Positions 23,450 through 38,400 of a DNA stretch of 64,000 nucleotides are shown here, piece by piece (positions within the stretch are counted from its first letter, which is position 1; each line of letters starts with the position of its first letter). The stretch lies in contig CM062206.1 of assembly GCA_031216445.1 (NCBI GenBank), forward strand, positions 4,906,001-4,970,000, given 5' to 3'. A program made the position numbers and the translations under genes. The stretch is from Lateolabrax maculatus (lineage: Eukaryota > Chordata > Actinopteri > Acropomatiformes > Lateolabracidae). A model generated the notes under the pieces. The model did not search any database, was not told where the DNA came from, and saw nothing but the letters and a program-made list of their open reading frames with translations.

Positions 23450-26400
23450 CGTGTGCGCGCTGCGGGGTTACGTGTGGTCGCATCCCGCTAAGCTGCTCTA
23501 TCAGCAGAGATAATCAAGGCTACTTAACATAACAGGAGCTGCAGCCTCGGTGGGGATCTAACCCGAGCAAGTCTCTGCAGCCTGTTCTTTTTTTTAATTT
23601 TTTTTTTTATAAAAAAAAAACACATTTGGAGACGTGTGCAGCCTGCAGAGGTGGTCTCGTGCAACAATCGACCTTTTGCATTTTGTGGGGGAAAAAAAAT
23701 TAAACATCCAAGAAGGGTAGAAAGATGATTATATGAGCTGTTGATAATCCTGACCTGGTCTACCGAAACAGATCCTCACCGTTCTTTTGTAATTTATCAT
23801 TTCTGGTCGACTGAGACACAATTTAAAGATCAATATGTCTGAGTTTGGCCTCTTATTGATGTTCTTTAATAGTTTTGTATTCCTCGTGGGGATTCAGGGG
23901 CCACATTGGGCCCCCAGTGGCCTAATAACATCTTGCCTTCACTTTCTTTAAGACCAAGTTTTGGTTGATTTGTGAGTAGCATCATTTCATGTGCTGCAGT
24001 GACACAGAATAAGAGAGAGAGAGTTTATTTGTGGTTTTATTTTTTTAAAACCCAGTGCTGTCCCTGCACAGTATCACCATAGTATCATCTGATCAGCAGG
24101 TTCCTTAAAGGAAGTTTGGAGTCCCAGTTGTAGGAACATGCAAATCCTGCGGGCTGCTTTATTAACCTTCAGTCACCGTCGTGCACACACCCAGGCCTGC
24201 GTGGCTTCAGATATTATCAGTCGTGCCTTGCAGATACACGCGATAAATCCAGTTTGGCTGTGAATAGGGTATCATTTCATTTGAGCAATGCTTTCACTGC
24301 AAATGGATGCTGCTTCAGCAAAGGCTTTACACACAGTGGATGATCAATAGGCCACCACTTAAACCAGTGGGCTACAGTTAGTGGCCCAGCCGTCTGCCCG
24401 TCTATCTGACATTGAGGAAACAATTATGGTGTCATTGACGGCTTGTTAACTGCATTAGGCCCGTGGTCTTTACAGCTTTATGCAGGCTATAATTTGTAGG
24501 AGTGACAGATTCCCTTATGGTTGTAGAAACAAAGACGATAATGCAGAATTTAGTTGGCATCAGAAGCAGCAGTGTTCTAAAAAGAGACTAAGCTTTAGTG
24601 GTTTTTATTAAGGCGGTGACTAATGATTATTTTCATTCTTTATTTATCTGGCGACTGTATTCAGCTTTAATCGGTTTGTCCGTGAAATTACTTTGAGCCC
24701 ATAGTGACATCTTCAAATTGTTTGTCTTTTCCAACCAACAGTCTAAAATTCATATTCAGGTAACTATTATTTGATTTAATAATTTTATGATTTTAGCAAA
24801 TCCACATATTTAAGAAGCAGAGACGAGGCTCTGTTTGGCAGTTTTGCTTGTTAAAAATAACTGAAATGATTCATCTTGCTTGCTGTGGGGGTCTAGTGTT
24901 TGTTTTATTTCCCATGAAACCGGAGTTTTCCTCAGTAGGAAACAATTGCTGGTAGTTTTGATGATATGATCATTTAAATAATAACTGGAAAATGCTACTT
25001 AGCGTTCCCCACTGTTGATATGGAAGTGAGATTGTGATTCAAAGCTGGCAGTCACCTGTGATGTAACCTGTGATGTAACCTGTCTCATCCTGCAGCCCTC
25101 CTGAAACAAGTTACATCAGCATGACTTTCAGTGTCATGTCAACATATGAATGCTGTTTCTGAAACTTTCCAAAACTGACAAGAATTTGTGAGGGGACATT
25201 AAGCACTTGGAATTTCTGAGCTGGAAAATAGTCCGGTTAAAAGATACCGAGGCTTGGCCAAAATATGTCCCACTAGTAGATTCAGTATGTCTGTGGTCTT
25301 TCGACACCCTGGAGCCATTGTATGAACCCATGCTGTGTCAGTATGCAAACATTTCACCCAGTAGGTCTTTGAAATGATGAAAGATGAATGGAGAGGCAAA
25401 GTCGGACGGTTTGAACCGTGACTAAATGACAGTGTTTTAAAATGATTTAGTCAGAGGTAAAAGTGTGATGTCCTAACAGGATTTGGACGTCTTTAGAAAC
25501 ATGGCAACTGTGTCATTTTGCAGTTGCGTCACAGAGAAATCCACACAGCAGAATAAAAGCCATCAGAAGGCCTGTGGTTATTCTGAAGAACTAACTACGG
25601 AGTCTTTTTGACATTAATCTTCATGGTACTGAATACCATGTGCCTGTGTGGTTTCTATTGGTCGTCTCCTCTGTGTTTTTCGATGGCAGCACCTTTCCCG
25701 ATGTTCTTTTCAAGTGTCCGGCGACCGCGGCGGCTGACACATTTTATCCTAATGGTGTTGGCAGGGTCTCTCTGCCGGGATTAGCTAACGGTTAGACGGA
25801 TCTGTCTCTGTCGCTCAAGACTGACCACAGTTGGATTTGACCCTCACCCTATTGTCACATGGCAGGCTGGATAACTGACCACTTACCAGCGAGTGATCAC
25901 GCTGGATTTGTCAGTTTCCTTTGCCTGATTTTGGACAGTAACTGGAAGTGCAGTGAATTTTGACAGTGTACAGTGGAGACATTTTCCTGTAAAGCGCTGC
26001 TGCACATTTTTGCAGTTGTGTTGAATTTGGATAACATGACATGGCTATTTGATCTCTTTACTATATCAATTACATAACTTTGAATAAAACAGCATTTCTT
26101 AATCATGTGGGCAATGTGGTTCTCAACAACAGCGTGTTGTGTTATTTCAGTTAGTTGATGGACATGCTGGATGTTTTGAAAGGTTTGAATTGGGACTCTC
26201 TAGTTGTTTGATGACTTTGCCAACTACTAGGCCACACATTTTAGGAAAAAAAAAAACTTAATTGGGTTGTAGGGATGATGGATTTCATCGCATAGACTCA
26301 GTCAAGTAAGGGTTCATGGGGTTTATCTATAAAGAGCTTCTTCTCCTCCACTGTCTCCCCTTGGGGATGTCTTTTTTTCCTCTCGGTACAGATGACTGCA

Positions 26401-29400
26401 GGAGACCATACCAGGACAGGCACATTATCAGATTTGCAGACGACACATCTAGCCTCTCTCTGCAAAATAATTGCAGTATGGGCCCATATTTAAGCACCAT
26501 GCAGCCCTGTGTAGCAGATTCTTAGCTAAAACCTGATATTACATTAATTACAGATATGGCAGTTGATTTTGACACCACAGACTTTATCAAACACACAGAC
26601 TGTCACGGAATTATCTTGTAGAAATACCAAATGCTCTGATCAATTTTGATCAGTTGCTTCCTTTTCTCTTTTCATATCAATATAAATAAAATATCTTAAA
26701 TTTTGACTGTTGATCTATGCTTTTTAAGGCATCTCTTTGGGCTCTGGTAACTTGTGATGGGCTATGCTCATTAGGTTTTGACATTTTATTCAATTATAAC
26801 CAGTCCATTTGTAACCAATAACTGTTGTATCAATCAGTATATAAAATGAATACTAGTTGCTTCCCTGGAATGTGTGTTTGTTATCAAGCATGAAGGCTCT
26901 GTGTGAAAGTGGTATCTATGTCATGTTTGTTTGTCAGGTCACTAGGTGGGGGTTGGACTGTCTTTAGCTGTCCAGACTAAGCATTGAACTGTGATGTTAT
27001 TTTTCCATAATCTACTCTTGGCTGCAAGTTTAATGTCATTACTTTGGACCTTCAGTGCATTTAACTGAACTGAACTGACATGAACTGTACATTTTGGTGC
27101 AGCATCAGTTTCATTGAGTGAAATCAATTTCTGTAGCCTGACAGGAACAAAAACCTGCCCACACTTGGCTCTCCGTGGTGCACAGATGAGTGCTTCTGCT
27201 TTCGCTGGTCTGTTTATCTGCAGCAAGTAGCTGGACTGAGGACAGACATCTCTCCTCTTGTTTAGCCAGGTGGCAAAGCTAAAGGCCACAAACAACAGCC
27301 CTCCGCTGGGGTGACCCTGCTTCACAGCCACATAGCTGGAGGGACAATCTGCCTACTTTACATTGTTTCCACATATTCTGAACCAGCACAGGAGATCAGC
27401 GCAGTAACATGCATGCAGTAACTGTACCAGAAGAGAATAGGGAGCAAACAAGTGCTTTTAGTAGATATTCTTGACCCCAGTGACTTGTAGTGAGCAAAAT
27501 AAACTGCTACATTACTCAAACTCTGATAAAAAAAACAGCAAGGAGTGTAATGATCCAGCTAAAGTAACAAATATTCAAATAACAATTCTGTGGAACAACC
27601 ATGGCATGATAGAAAAGTATAAAGTACAGAAATCAAAGGGTCAAGAATAACAGACCTAGTAAAGACCCATTTGTTAAAGGAAAACAGTATTTATTTTAAA
27701 ATGAAGGTACAAGTGGGCTTTTTATTAGTACAGACATACCATTTAGTAATTGTAGTATATAAATGGCACGGAGCTATTTGCTTAATGCATTCAGACCTAT
27801 GATTTAAAAATGCTCGATTTGTACATGAATGTGCATATACTGCATATGAAATGATATATTTACATTCATTATATATGAAATTGTGTAATACTGTATTACA
27901 CTTTAAATACCAGAAAGTAGAATGACGGCCTATTGACATTATTTATAAAAAACATATCCTCATGCAGAGATGCTATTCTAAAAAATGTCATTTTACAGCC
28001 TCTAGGAATTAAGATACGTATCTATAAACCTGTAGAGGAAGTAGTTGTTACAGGGCGTAAAATGCCTGATGAGCACAATGCTGCTCTGTCTCTCAGCATC
28101 CTGCCCAGTATAACCAGCAGGAAGAGGAAAAGCGTCAGGATGCTTTTTGAACGTAAGCCGAGAGAATGGCTCGACAACAGAACCCCTTTCCCTCCAAAGC
28201 TGTTTTTATTTTCTGAAGCTGGGTGTTGTTTTCTGACTGCCTTCCTTTTTATGTCAGGGCGTCAGAAGCATCTGAACATCTATTTAAAAACCCTCCAGAT
28301 CGCTGGCTTAACAAGTAGGATGGACTTATGTTCCGCGTTTTTTTTACTGGAGTGGTAATGGTGTATTTCCCCCAGGCAACTCAGTGTTTTTCTAATTCTC
28401 CGAAACCCTCATCCCGTTCTGTAAATTTAGTTGCTACTTGTCTTGGCGTTTGCTCACGCTCTGCACGGATCACCCCGTAGAAGTAAAGTGATGTCACATG
28501 TTATTCTTGTGTTGAAAGTGGAGGCTGAGTGTAGGCTGAAGCGGTTACACACACCGCGGTCGCAGTGACGTATCCCTCCCAGTTTAAATACAGGGGATGA
28601 TTTCAGGAAGGGAAGAAAGAAACAAATGCACCAACATACAATACCCACACACAAGACCAGTAGACAGTGCTATGCTTTCTGATCGGCTCATTTCAGTCAT
28701 GCTTTTAATTCTACCTCATCTTTTTTTTATGATATTGTGGCGGCAGTAAAGCACAGCACTGCCTGTTGGTCAGTAGACACATAAAAGGTATCGATTTTTG
28801 TATTAAGACTGTACAGGGAGCAACCGATGAAAAGGTTGAATCTTAAATCATACATATAACATCTTTACTGTGGGATGATGGCATTTATGGCTGTTTTTGC
28901 AGTTTAATTGTACAGGTTTACAGTTTAATTGATCAGATAAATGTCTGATATCATGGTTGACTACAAGCCAGAAACATATGCATTCCAGCAACTGCTCCTT
29001 ACAGGAATACACCAGGATGTTTGTGTAGCCCTGTGTGCCTGTTACTCCCTACAATCTAATAATGAAGAGACCAATCCACTGTAGTGTTTGTGTTTAAATG
29101 CACCACTGAGATTGAAGTTTAACATACAGTGGCTTCAGTGTTCTTGTATTTCTACTAGTGGCACTGATACATTTGTCCTGATGACTAAGGTAGGTATTAC
29201 TTTTTTTGTGTCATCTTGTGTTTTGCCTTATTCTTCACAGAAGACAGAAGAGACGATCAAATATTCACATTTAGGAAGCTGCAGCCATCAATAATTAAGT
29301 ATTAATCATCAAAATTGTTGCCGATCTGCCATTTACAGCTGAAGTTTAAGAGACATGTGAAATTAGTTTCAGTTAAACTCTGCCTGTGGTAGAAGAAGAT

Positions 29401-32400
29401 GAAGATTGCATGTCAGGAGCACTACCAAACAACAAAAGGGTTTTGACAGTGTTTAAGGTGGATACTTCCTCCGGAGGTGCATGTGGAAAAAAAAGGATTC
29501 ATTTTGCCAAGTTTGCAAAAGCATCTTTAATATCCCTCAGCAGAATCATATCAGTGTTTTTTTTCAAACAATAGAGGGGGGAGAGGAAGTTAAAGTAACG
29601 TGATTTCTAAAGTGTTTATCGAGAGACATCACGCTGGCTTCTGAGTTGCTTGCTCTGCAGTCTTCTCTCTGCTGTTGCTACTTTCATATTCGGATCTTGA
29701 ATGCTGGCTCACTCCAGGTCATGTCACTAATACTGTGGTTGCTTTGATCTGTTGGGTTGAACCCTTCCTTTTTTATAACAAAACAAGCTTTTTGTTTTGA
29801 CAGATTGCATGTATTGGTGTGAAGCCGTAGCGCACAGAGAGCACTTCAACTTCCACAGAAACTTTTAGTGCAATATTTGATTGAAGATCTCAGCGGTCGT
29901 GTGCAGTCCCTGTGTTGCATTGCCCCCAGCCTTTCATCTCGTCAGGTGGATCAGGACGTTCCCCTCGGGGTCACATTGTACATTTGTCGCCACTGAATCA
30001 CACATTATAATGTCAAAGGCATGTTTCAGTTCCTTATGTTCGCATTCCTCGAGATATTTTTAAAGCAAAGAAAAACAGCCCTGGAGTCAAGGCTCCAGAA
30101 ATTCCATTGGCCTTCACAGCAGAAGGCAATAGACCTCGTGCCACTGACGACCACAATCTTTACATACCTTGGCTTGGCGAGCTTAGAGAATAAACCATTC
30201 CTGACGTGCAATATTTACACGACTGCTATTGAATTACGCTTCTTCTTAACAGCTTCATTCCCAAATGAGATTTTGGAAATTCCAGCATTTGGAAAAAGTG
30301 ACACTTACATTACAGAAAACATTGATCGCTTAAGTGAAACAAATGTACGGTACCTTTTTAATGTTCAGTAGGATATCCCTAAATTGAACCACATCTCTCT
30401 ATTGTAGTGACACTGAATACTACTCGACTGAAGCTCTGTCATTTAAGTAAACAGCCACCAGACTTGTTTGAGTGAATTTGCTTGTTAGCCCTGGTCCCAC
30501 ACAGTACAGGCTCACTCTGGTGTATAATCTGCTGTATAATCCTCCCTCTTGGTTAACTGCTCAGACATGAAGTGGATCAGATGGAGAGCTGATTAATTTG
30601 TGTGATTAGAGATCTTTAAATCCAAGTATGCCGGTTCGCCATGCAGCTAATACTTGTTTACAGTATTTGTAACAATGGCACTTAAAGATGGTTGTCGTTG
30701 CACGAACAGGGTCAAGATCAGGGCAGTGTCCTTGTATAAACCAAATGATGATGCTATTGATTTTAATGCATGAGGTTTGTTACATGTGCTCACATCTTTT
30801 TTTACATAATTAATTTGATATCAGTGTAGTTGGTAAAGCATGTTTTATTTAATTTGATTTATTGTGCACAGACCTGTTTACTATCACAGGTGGTTTCATC
30901 AGCAGAAAAAGTCCTTGGCACCTTTTGTCTCCGTCCTACCTCTCTGTAGTTGAACCACAGCCAGGTTCAGTAGCACTATGGCTCTATGTATCTGTCCACT
31001 TGCAGCAACTAGAGCCCGTTTCATTAACACTACGCCACTAGTGGATCGCTCACCTGATTAAGTTAAAGCTTTCAAATATTCATCAGCAAGCCACTGGTAG
31101 CCTTCCTCACTGCACTAAAGTACTCTGAAATAGTTTGCTGCACATGTATCAGTCTATAGTAAGTTCTGTGCTACCAATCTATAAACCCTCAAGTCAAACA
31201 TTCAAAAAATTGTAAAAAAAACAATGACTTACAAATTATAACTATGAGTGGACGTTAACAGGTTCCAAGTTAACATAATCCATTGCAATCATGCAATCAT
31301 TGGGCAAGTGCCACCCTATAAACCAATCAGACTGAAGCAATGGAGTTAATCTTCTTCCACCAGCCAATTGTGCGTCTGTATGCAAAGGTAAATCCGCCCC
31401 CCATTCAGTGTAAACAAATACACTCTACAGAGTGGAGGAGTGCTGGTGTGTGAAGTGAAAGTGTGGGAGGACGGCAGATTAGAAGAGTGTTGAAGCTTTT
31501 GTGAAGATTTCCAGTCACATCATTCAAGACATATTAAACCCAATGGCTATTTTTACATGATTTGTTGAAGACCTTCTTGCTGGTGTCAAGCTGTAATGTT
31601 GAGTCGTAACACCGTTTGCTGCGTGTGCGTTTGATCCTAATGTGGCCTGTCATGCTTCATGCAAACTGTGGTTTATTAACAGCTGTGCTGGAGGTAGGCA
31701 GGTAATTACGTGCCATGTGAACTAAAAGAGGTGATTCATTACAAGGAGAGAAACAACAGCTGTCTGTGCTAATGGATGCTTTTGTCAAAAGTGAAAACTG
31801 CTGCAGCAGCGTTCCTTGAGTTCTGCCAGTGGGAACATGAGTTGTAGGGGACGGCCTAAAAAGAAGGCAATAGGGGAAATATAACCCTACACAGCCTAAA
31901 AACAAAAGAGGGGAAAAAGCCTCCACACAACATCGTTTTCCCCCATTTATAAATCCGTGATTAGGAATCCTGTTGTTCCACTTCCTGTGCGCAGTGGAGC
32001 GGATTCGTGTACAATATCTGTCTTGTTGAAACCTTATCTTTGTAATTGGTCCCCGAGGGTTTGTCTAACCTGTGGCTGGTCACGTTTCCAACTCCGCAGC
32101 CCTCTGTCCCTCCGTTGCCCATCAGGGAAAATGTCCGTTCATTACCTAAGGCCTCAACGTAATCTGATTCTCCCTGGAATGTTTGACAGTTTCTTCCAGC
32201 TTCCTGCTTTTTTGGAAGAAGGGGATAATTATCTTTGCTTGCCTTTACTGAACCGCCGATTACATTCTCTTTCTAAGTACAGATTGCGTGGGTGCCTGTC
32301 TGAGATTATCAGGGTGCTCTCGCCTACTCTTAAACCCGAGCACTGTGTGTGTGTGTGTGTGTGTGTGCGTGCCCAGAGTTTTTAGGCTCTTACCTCTGGG

Positions 32401-35400
32401 ACAAGTATATGGAAACACTATTTATTGCCCTGATGCAGCATTCCCCTCTCAGCCCAGTCGACATTGAGTTCACTCTGGTGACGTCGTTGTATGCTTTCCT
32501 CGCAGCATTCGAGCAGTAATTTTTCACTAAATGCTGCGATGTCTGTTACAGTCTAGCATTATTTATAAAATGGCATTAGCTCATCGGCGCCTCAGACCTT
32601 GACCGGGCTAATTGACACTTGCCTCGGTTGACCTCAAACAGCCATCCACTGCCAGACGTTTTCCCATATGGCCTTATATTTCCTTCGCACTTAAACCACT
32701 CCTGCTGAGAGCAAACCCTTTTCATTAATCATTCTTGCCACGGTTAGTATGCAGATCTCCTTATGTGTTATGTAGCCTTGATGGAGAAAGACCAGGTATC
32801 AAAAATAGGCTTACGTAAAGCCACATTAGCAGTTCTTCAGAGAGACTGATACGGGCACAAGCTTCTTATAGCAGTATTTGATTATTTGTGATTGAGCTAC
32901 TTGGTTAGCTCACTTTGTTTTGTTTGCAAGCACACATTCACAGGAAAAAGGCTGTTCGTTAGACTCTGTTGTTGAGAAGAAGGGCGTCAGTCTGAACTGT
33001 ACAGCACAACACAATGGGCAAGAATCAATCACAGTAACAAACAACATCAGTCAAAATGACAGAATCCTGATGATCCTGCAAGTTTATTTACTGCGAAACC
33101 TCAGCCCCCCCCCCTGTGTGTTCGCAATTACGTCATACATACCGTTAATGTGATTCTGTGTCAGGAGTGAATAGTTGTACAGTGTTTCTCATCACTGCTG
33201 ATTATTATGAAGTGTAATCTTAAGATGACCAGATATGATTCAATGCCAAGGACAGAGTGTAATGGCGAATGCTTAAATAGAAGCTTTTACTCTTCACTTT
33301 AAGTGATGGGTAATACATTTTTACTTTTCTACTTTTCTATTGAAACTGAGTCTGAATTAACTGGATGACATCTCAAATTTATATGTATAGCTCCCTCTTA
33401 ATCTGTTTGTGAATGTTATGTATTTTTTGCTTTTAGTTTACTACTAGAGAAATTAGGTTTGTAGTCGAGGGAAAGCAAAAAAAACAAACATGAGTGTCAT
33501 CGTGACTTGAAAAGTGTTCCTGGTGTCTATTTGTTTTGAAAAATAATAGGTTTGTCACTCAATCATTTATGGAAAAATCTTGAGTGAGTTTGACAGACTG
33601 ACACATATGAAATATTCATGTGACTGTTTTAAACAAATTGCAACAGTTCTTGAGGCGTTTGACTAATTGCTGTGATAAATGTCATTTGAAAAGAGGACTT
33701 TGTGATTAGGTTTTGTGACTACGTCCATTGTGCCATGTTCCAGAGTATATTTAACTTTGCACTGTAAGTACTTGCTGTTACTGTCGGTTTTTCTCTGTGT
33801 CATGAAACTTGTGACTCACATTGGGACAGTGTTCTCATGTGATGGTTTTGTTGTACTGTGTAGGTCTGACCGCCTGCGGCTGTGTTATTATTGGGCTAAA
33901 TGAAGACTGTATATGATTATAATTGGAGGGAAAGATGCACGCCATTCATGCATGCTTCCCTATAGGCCCTGGTGCTTTGAATCCGCCAGCAAGTGTGGTG
34001 CGGACCCGACACAATGACTCCCTGTTACAACCAGCTTCTGCTTGTCAAAAACAGTTAAAATCACAATTTTTTTTGTTGCTGCACTGGAGAAGCTGTTTTA
34101 GCTAAATTGTACGAACTGCAGTTGTTCACATGCCAAGCAGACTTAAACAAAGACTTGTTTTATAGCGCAATACCAAATGAGTTACAATCTAAGATCCATC
34201 TTAATTTCATAGAACAGGATATAAAAAAGGTTGAAAATTGCAATGAGAGAACCAACTATTTTTATTAGCACATATATAGAATATTCTCTGAATAGATTAA
34301 TTCCATATTTTAGAGAATTTAAAAACTTAAAGACTCTCAGATGACATTTTATTGAAAAAAAATACATATACAGTGCAATAAGAATACATATTGTCACACA
34401 CCTGTGAAAACCATATATTACCAAAACCTCATCTTTCATGGTCTAAGCAAAATGGCCCTGTTTTCAGCTTTGTGGAAATGTATTTTTAGGAAAATAATAT
34501 GGGTATTAAATGGTTTATTTAACTGAAAAATTCAAAATCAGCATATGCATGCAACAACACAAAACGCAAACAATAAATAGCAAATACAAATAGCGATAAA
34601 TCTACCATTAATCTTAACTAAATAAAGTAACAAGATAACAAAAACAAGATCGTAAGAAAATGAAATGAAGCGGTATTATGAAATGGACAAATAACAGATC
34701 TGCTGTATTTTTTCCTTTTGACTTTGAGTTGCTTAAGTGATGCCAAGGAAAGGGAAAACATCTACTTGTGACTGAAGTCCTAAAAGATCACAATGGTTTG
34801 CCGTGTTTCTTTTGTAAAACATCCTCAGGATATAGCCTGAAATCCCCGTCTGTCTGGAGCTGAGGCCTATTTTAGTCTGAGTGAAGTGAAAGGTCTTGGG
34901 TGGGATCATAGGGCAACTCTGTAAACAGGAAACTTCCATTCAAGACTAGGCAGGCAGGGCGCACCAATGTGGTGCAGACGCTAAACACAAGAAAACTATG
35001 ATCAGCCACCGACTGGTGCATCTCTCAAATCATGAGTTGGCCTTCAGGAATCAACACTGTCATTACCACAAAGTCCTCCCGACAAACATTAATGTGTGGT
35101 TCAAGATTGTGCTTAACGTTATTATACATGATTTTCACACGAGGCATACTTGGCTTTATATGCTTAAGTGGCACTCAGAGCACCTCTTTCTTTGTAGGTG
35201 TTGTGACCTTAACTGGCAGCTCACCAGATGCATCATCAGCTCACAAAGGGTTTTCTTTCTCTGGCTTGTGAAAACAACATTGTTTCCTTTGGATGGAAGG
35301 TTTACGGTGTGACAATCACAGCCTTTGAAATAAAAAGGTGAGAAGTCGCACCTAATACCGGCCAGGCGCTAAACCTCGCTCCATTGTTTCATGGCAAACC

Positions 35401-38400
35401 ATGAAAGAGCATAGATGACAATGTTGTCTAGTTACTGACAAAGGCGACGCTGCTGGCTCGCTCCCAGCTCAGAGGGAACATGCTGTCCATGTGCTGATAT
35501 TCCTGCAGCCCAGAGACCCTCTGGAAACACTCCAAACATGAGACCACTGGCACTGCCAAGGGTTGCATTTAAAACTAACTTAAGCATTTAGTGTGCTAGA
35601 TTGCCAAATTGAAAACAGTAAGTCGTTTTTATTTAACCAATATAGTTATGTTCAGTATCACGAATGCACATGTTTTCATGTGGCAAATTATTATCTCTTA
35701 ATAGATTTAGGATGATTTGTTTTGAGCTGCAGTCTCTCGTCTGTAAGCAGTAAATCTGGCAGTATTTATTTTGTGGTACTTATGTTTATTGCAGGTACTT
35801 ATTGCATGTGTAATGCAGTATGACTGTATTTTACAAAGGACTTTCAGAAACGTATTGGCAATGTTGGGTAGTTTTCCATTATTTGTTTTAAGTGTAGCTG
35901 AAGATGTCAACGCCCTTTTCTGGTGTACAAAAAAAATGGGATGTCCGGGTGTTCTGGGACAAAAACAGAACAAAACCAGAGTAACCCATTCACTATAAGG
36001 GGAAAAACTCAAAAAGCCACCTGGGAAAAAAAAACGTGTTTATGAATGTCTTATATGGGTATTGTGTTAAAGTGATACCTACTCAAACACATCTTTTTGT
36101 GCTGCCACGACATCATCATCAAGACATGCTCCTAATCAACCATACAGGAGATTTTACATGAGTTTTCTTCCCAAACAAACTCTGTTGTCCCTCTTGTGAC
36201 CAGGGAGCGTTTGTGGCATTGAGTCCCGAAAAGAAAAATCTGGCTTGTGTGAAAGCAACTCTCGTAGTGAAAGAGTTTCTGTGGTTGTTCCCTAGCAACC
36301 AGTAGCCAGAGTAGCACTGAAGTCCTTCATGCAGAAGGCCATAGGGGAAAGCAACAGAGATTTAAAAGATTGATTATTAAATATCATAAATATTTCAATG
36401 GGATTAATGGCTCTACAGTCTAGGAAACGGACCAAATGGATTCAGTCACAGCAAAGTATTGAGTTGAGAATCCGTGTTATTTTTCTCCCGTTGTGGAACT
36501 CTAGGGAATTTCATTAGTAACCCTCCTCCAGCCTTTGGCTTCTATTTGCGTCAAGTTAATTGGACAGAAGAAAGTGGGGGAAGCTGGTACCAAGTGGTTT
36601 TTGGATCATTTAGGCCACCAAGCCAGCCATTTGCCCCAGAAAGATTAAAGCACATCCCCATCCCATTTTATCCACCCTACCCTCTTCTCCTGTTTTTCTC
36701 TTTGAGCTCTCATGAATTGATCTTTATATGATGTTGCGTAACTTTGTGATGATTGCGCTGCACCTCTTTGAGGCCTTTGTTTGAGCGAGACGGAGCGGGT
36801 TTCATTTGGCCGGACAGTTGGCTTTGTTCCCGGGTACGGACCTGCTACGATGAGGTTCAGTGACAGAGCTGAAAGATCTCTTTGTGTCCACCGGTGAATC
36901 CACATTGAGCCAGTGTTGTGGTGTTTTTACCTAAGATATCATGATAATTAGTCTCTATTGAAATACAAATATTAAGATTAATTGTACTTTTTTTGCGTTC
37001 CTCTTTTAATAATTATTCATGAATAGAGTTTGTTGATGAAATAAACTTAATCTATATTGCTGATGAAACAGAATTCAACAATTTATAAGAATGGACATTT
37101 TTAAATTTCTTATGCAAAAGATCACATTATTTCCACTAGGGCTGCAACTAACAATTACATTAATTATTGATTAATCCAACAATTATTTTTCAATGAATCG
37201 TCTATAGAACAACAAAAACCAGTGAAAAATTTGACCATTGTTGCACTTCTGCAAACTGTACCACAGGAAAGCACGTGCACTACTTTCACAGCTGCGTGTG
37301 GTCTTCTGAAACTGCATCGTTTCACTTCTTAAACTGAGTTTCCAACATGTGATTTATTATTATTAATTGTAAAGACCTGTCAGATAGATGCAGCATGTGT
37401 GCCGGGGCTGTGTTTATAGTTTGGTACAGTGGCTGACTCTGAATGAGGCTGCGGTCAGAGTAGCGGTTGTCATGGTGCAACACTGTGGTCAGAGACTGTG
37501 TCAAGAGGCTGCAGAGACTGGAGGCTGTTTGCTTTTACTGAGTCTGCATCACTGACAAATATGGTATGATTCTGATGTGAAACCATGAATGAAATTGCGA
37601 TCGCTGTTATCAGGTGGAAGAACAGACTGTGTTAAAGCTGTAGAGGTAATCTTGACAGCATATTAGTTGGTATACAGCAGCTTGAGAAAACAAGGAAGCT
37701 TTGGTGATACAGGAATGCAAATGTCAAGAAAAGAAACTCAACAGCTGAACTTTTAATCTCAGTATTTCCTCAAGGTAGATTTCTTTTCATATGTACAGTT
37801 GTCACCACCGTCACGGTGTCATTTTCCATCACAGCAGGCAGCTGTTTTCAGCTGAAACCCAGTTTACACCATCTACTCAGCACCAAACAGCCGATAGACA
37901 CAGTTGGTGACTAACTGGGGAAAACAATGGAGCATTTAGCACCTAAAGAGGCAGATACTTCTCTCAGGAGTTGGCAGAGACCAAAAAAGCTAAAAGACAG
38001 TGAATATTGGACTTCAGTTCATCAGATGGACACAAACACGACTCCAAATGAACGATAATACTGTCCAGTAACTAATGGATGTGTTAATAAGGAACTTTTG
38101 TTGACAGGTTCGCCACACGAGCTTAAAGGTGATGAGCTGCCAGTGTGATGCTCAAAACTTATTTCCACTGTTCCAAGTGGCTAAAATCAGTTATTGCAGG
38201 TTTAAAAAAGTGGCACAAACCTGTTTTTTATTGGTAAAATAGGAATAGTGGTTGAGTAAATGTTAGGCCTAAAACAATGGCATGTTCAGATCAGTTGTAT
38301 CTGAGCAGGTGTTAAACTTCACACGCATCACACACTCTCAGAGTTTGGCTGGTAAAGTGTTATCCCAGATCTTTAATTTATTCTTGTGAGAGCTCTGACA

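Noticed and set aside
26942..27331. 129-codon - strand frame in rapgef2 intron 1
   Set aside because: No recognisable domain, no splice-consistent partners and no promoter seen; length alone is not enough.
27933..28358. 141-codon + strand frame in rapgef2 intron 1
   Set aside because: Composition and content show no known family, and the start is not clearly an initiating ATG; judged a chance frame.
31957..32385. 142-codon + strand frame ending in a TG microsatellite
   Set aside because: Its tail is a Cys-Val repeat translated from the TG tract, and the rest matches nothing known.
36274..36298. X-box-like half sites around CCTAGCAACC in rapgef2 intron 1
   Set aside because: Only one half site fits the RFX consensus well and no ciliary gene starts nearby.
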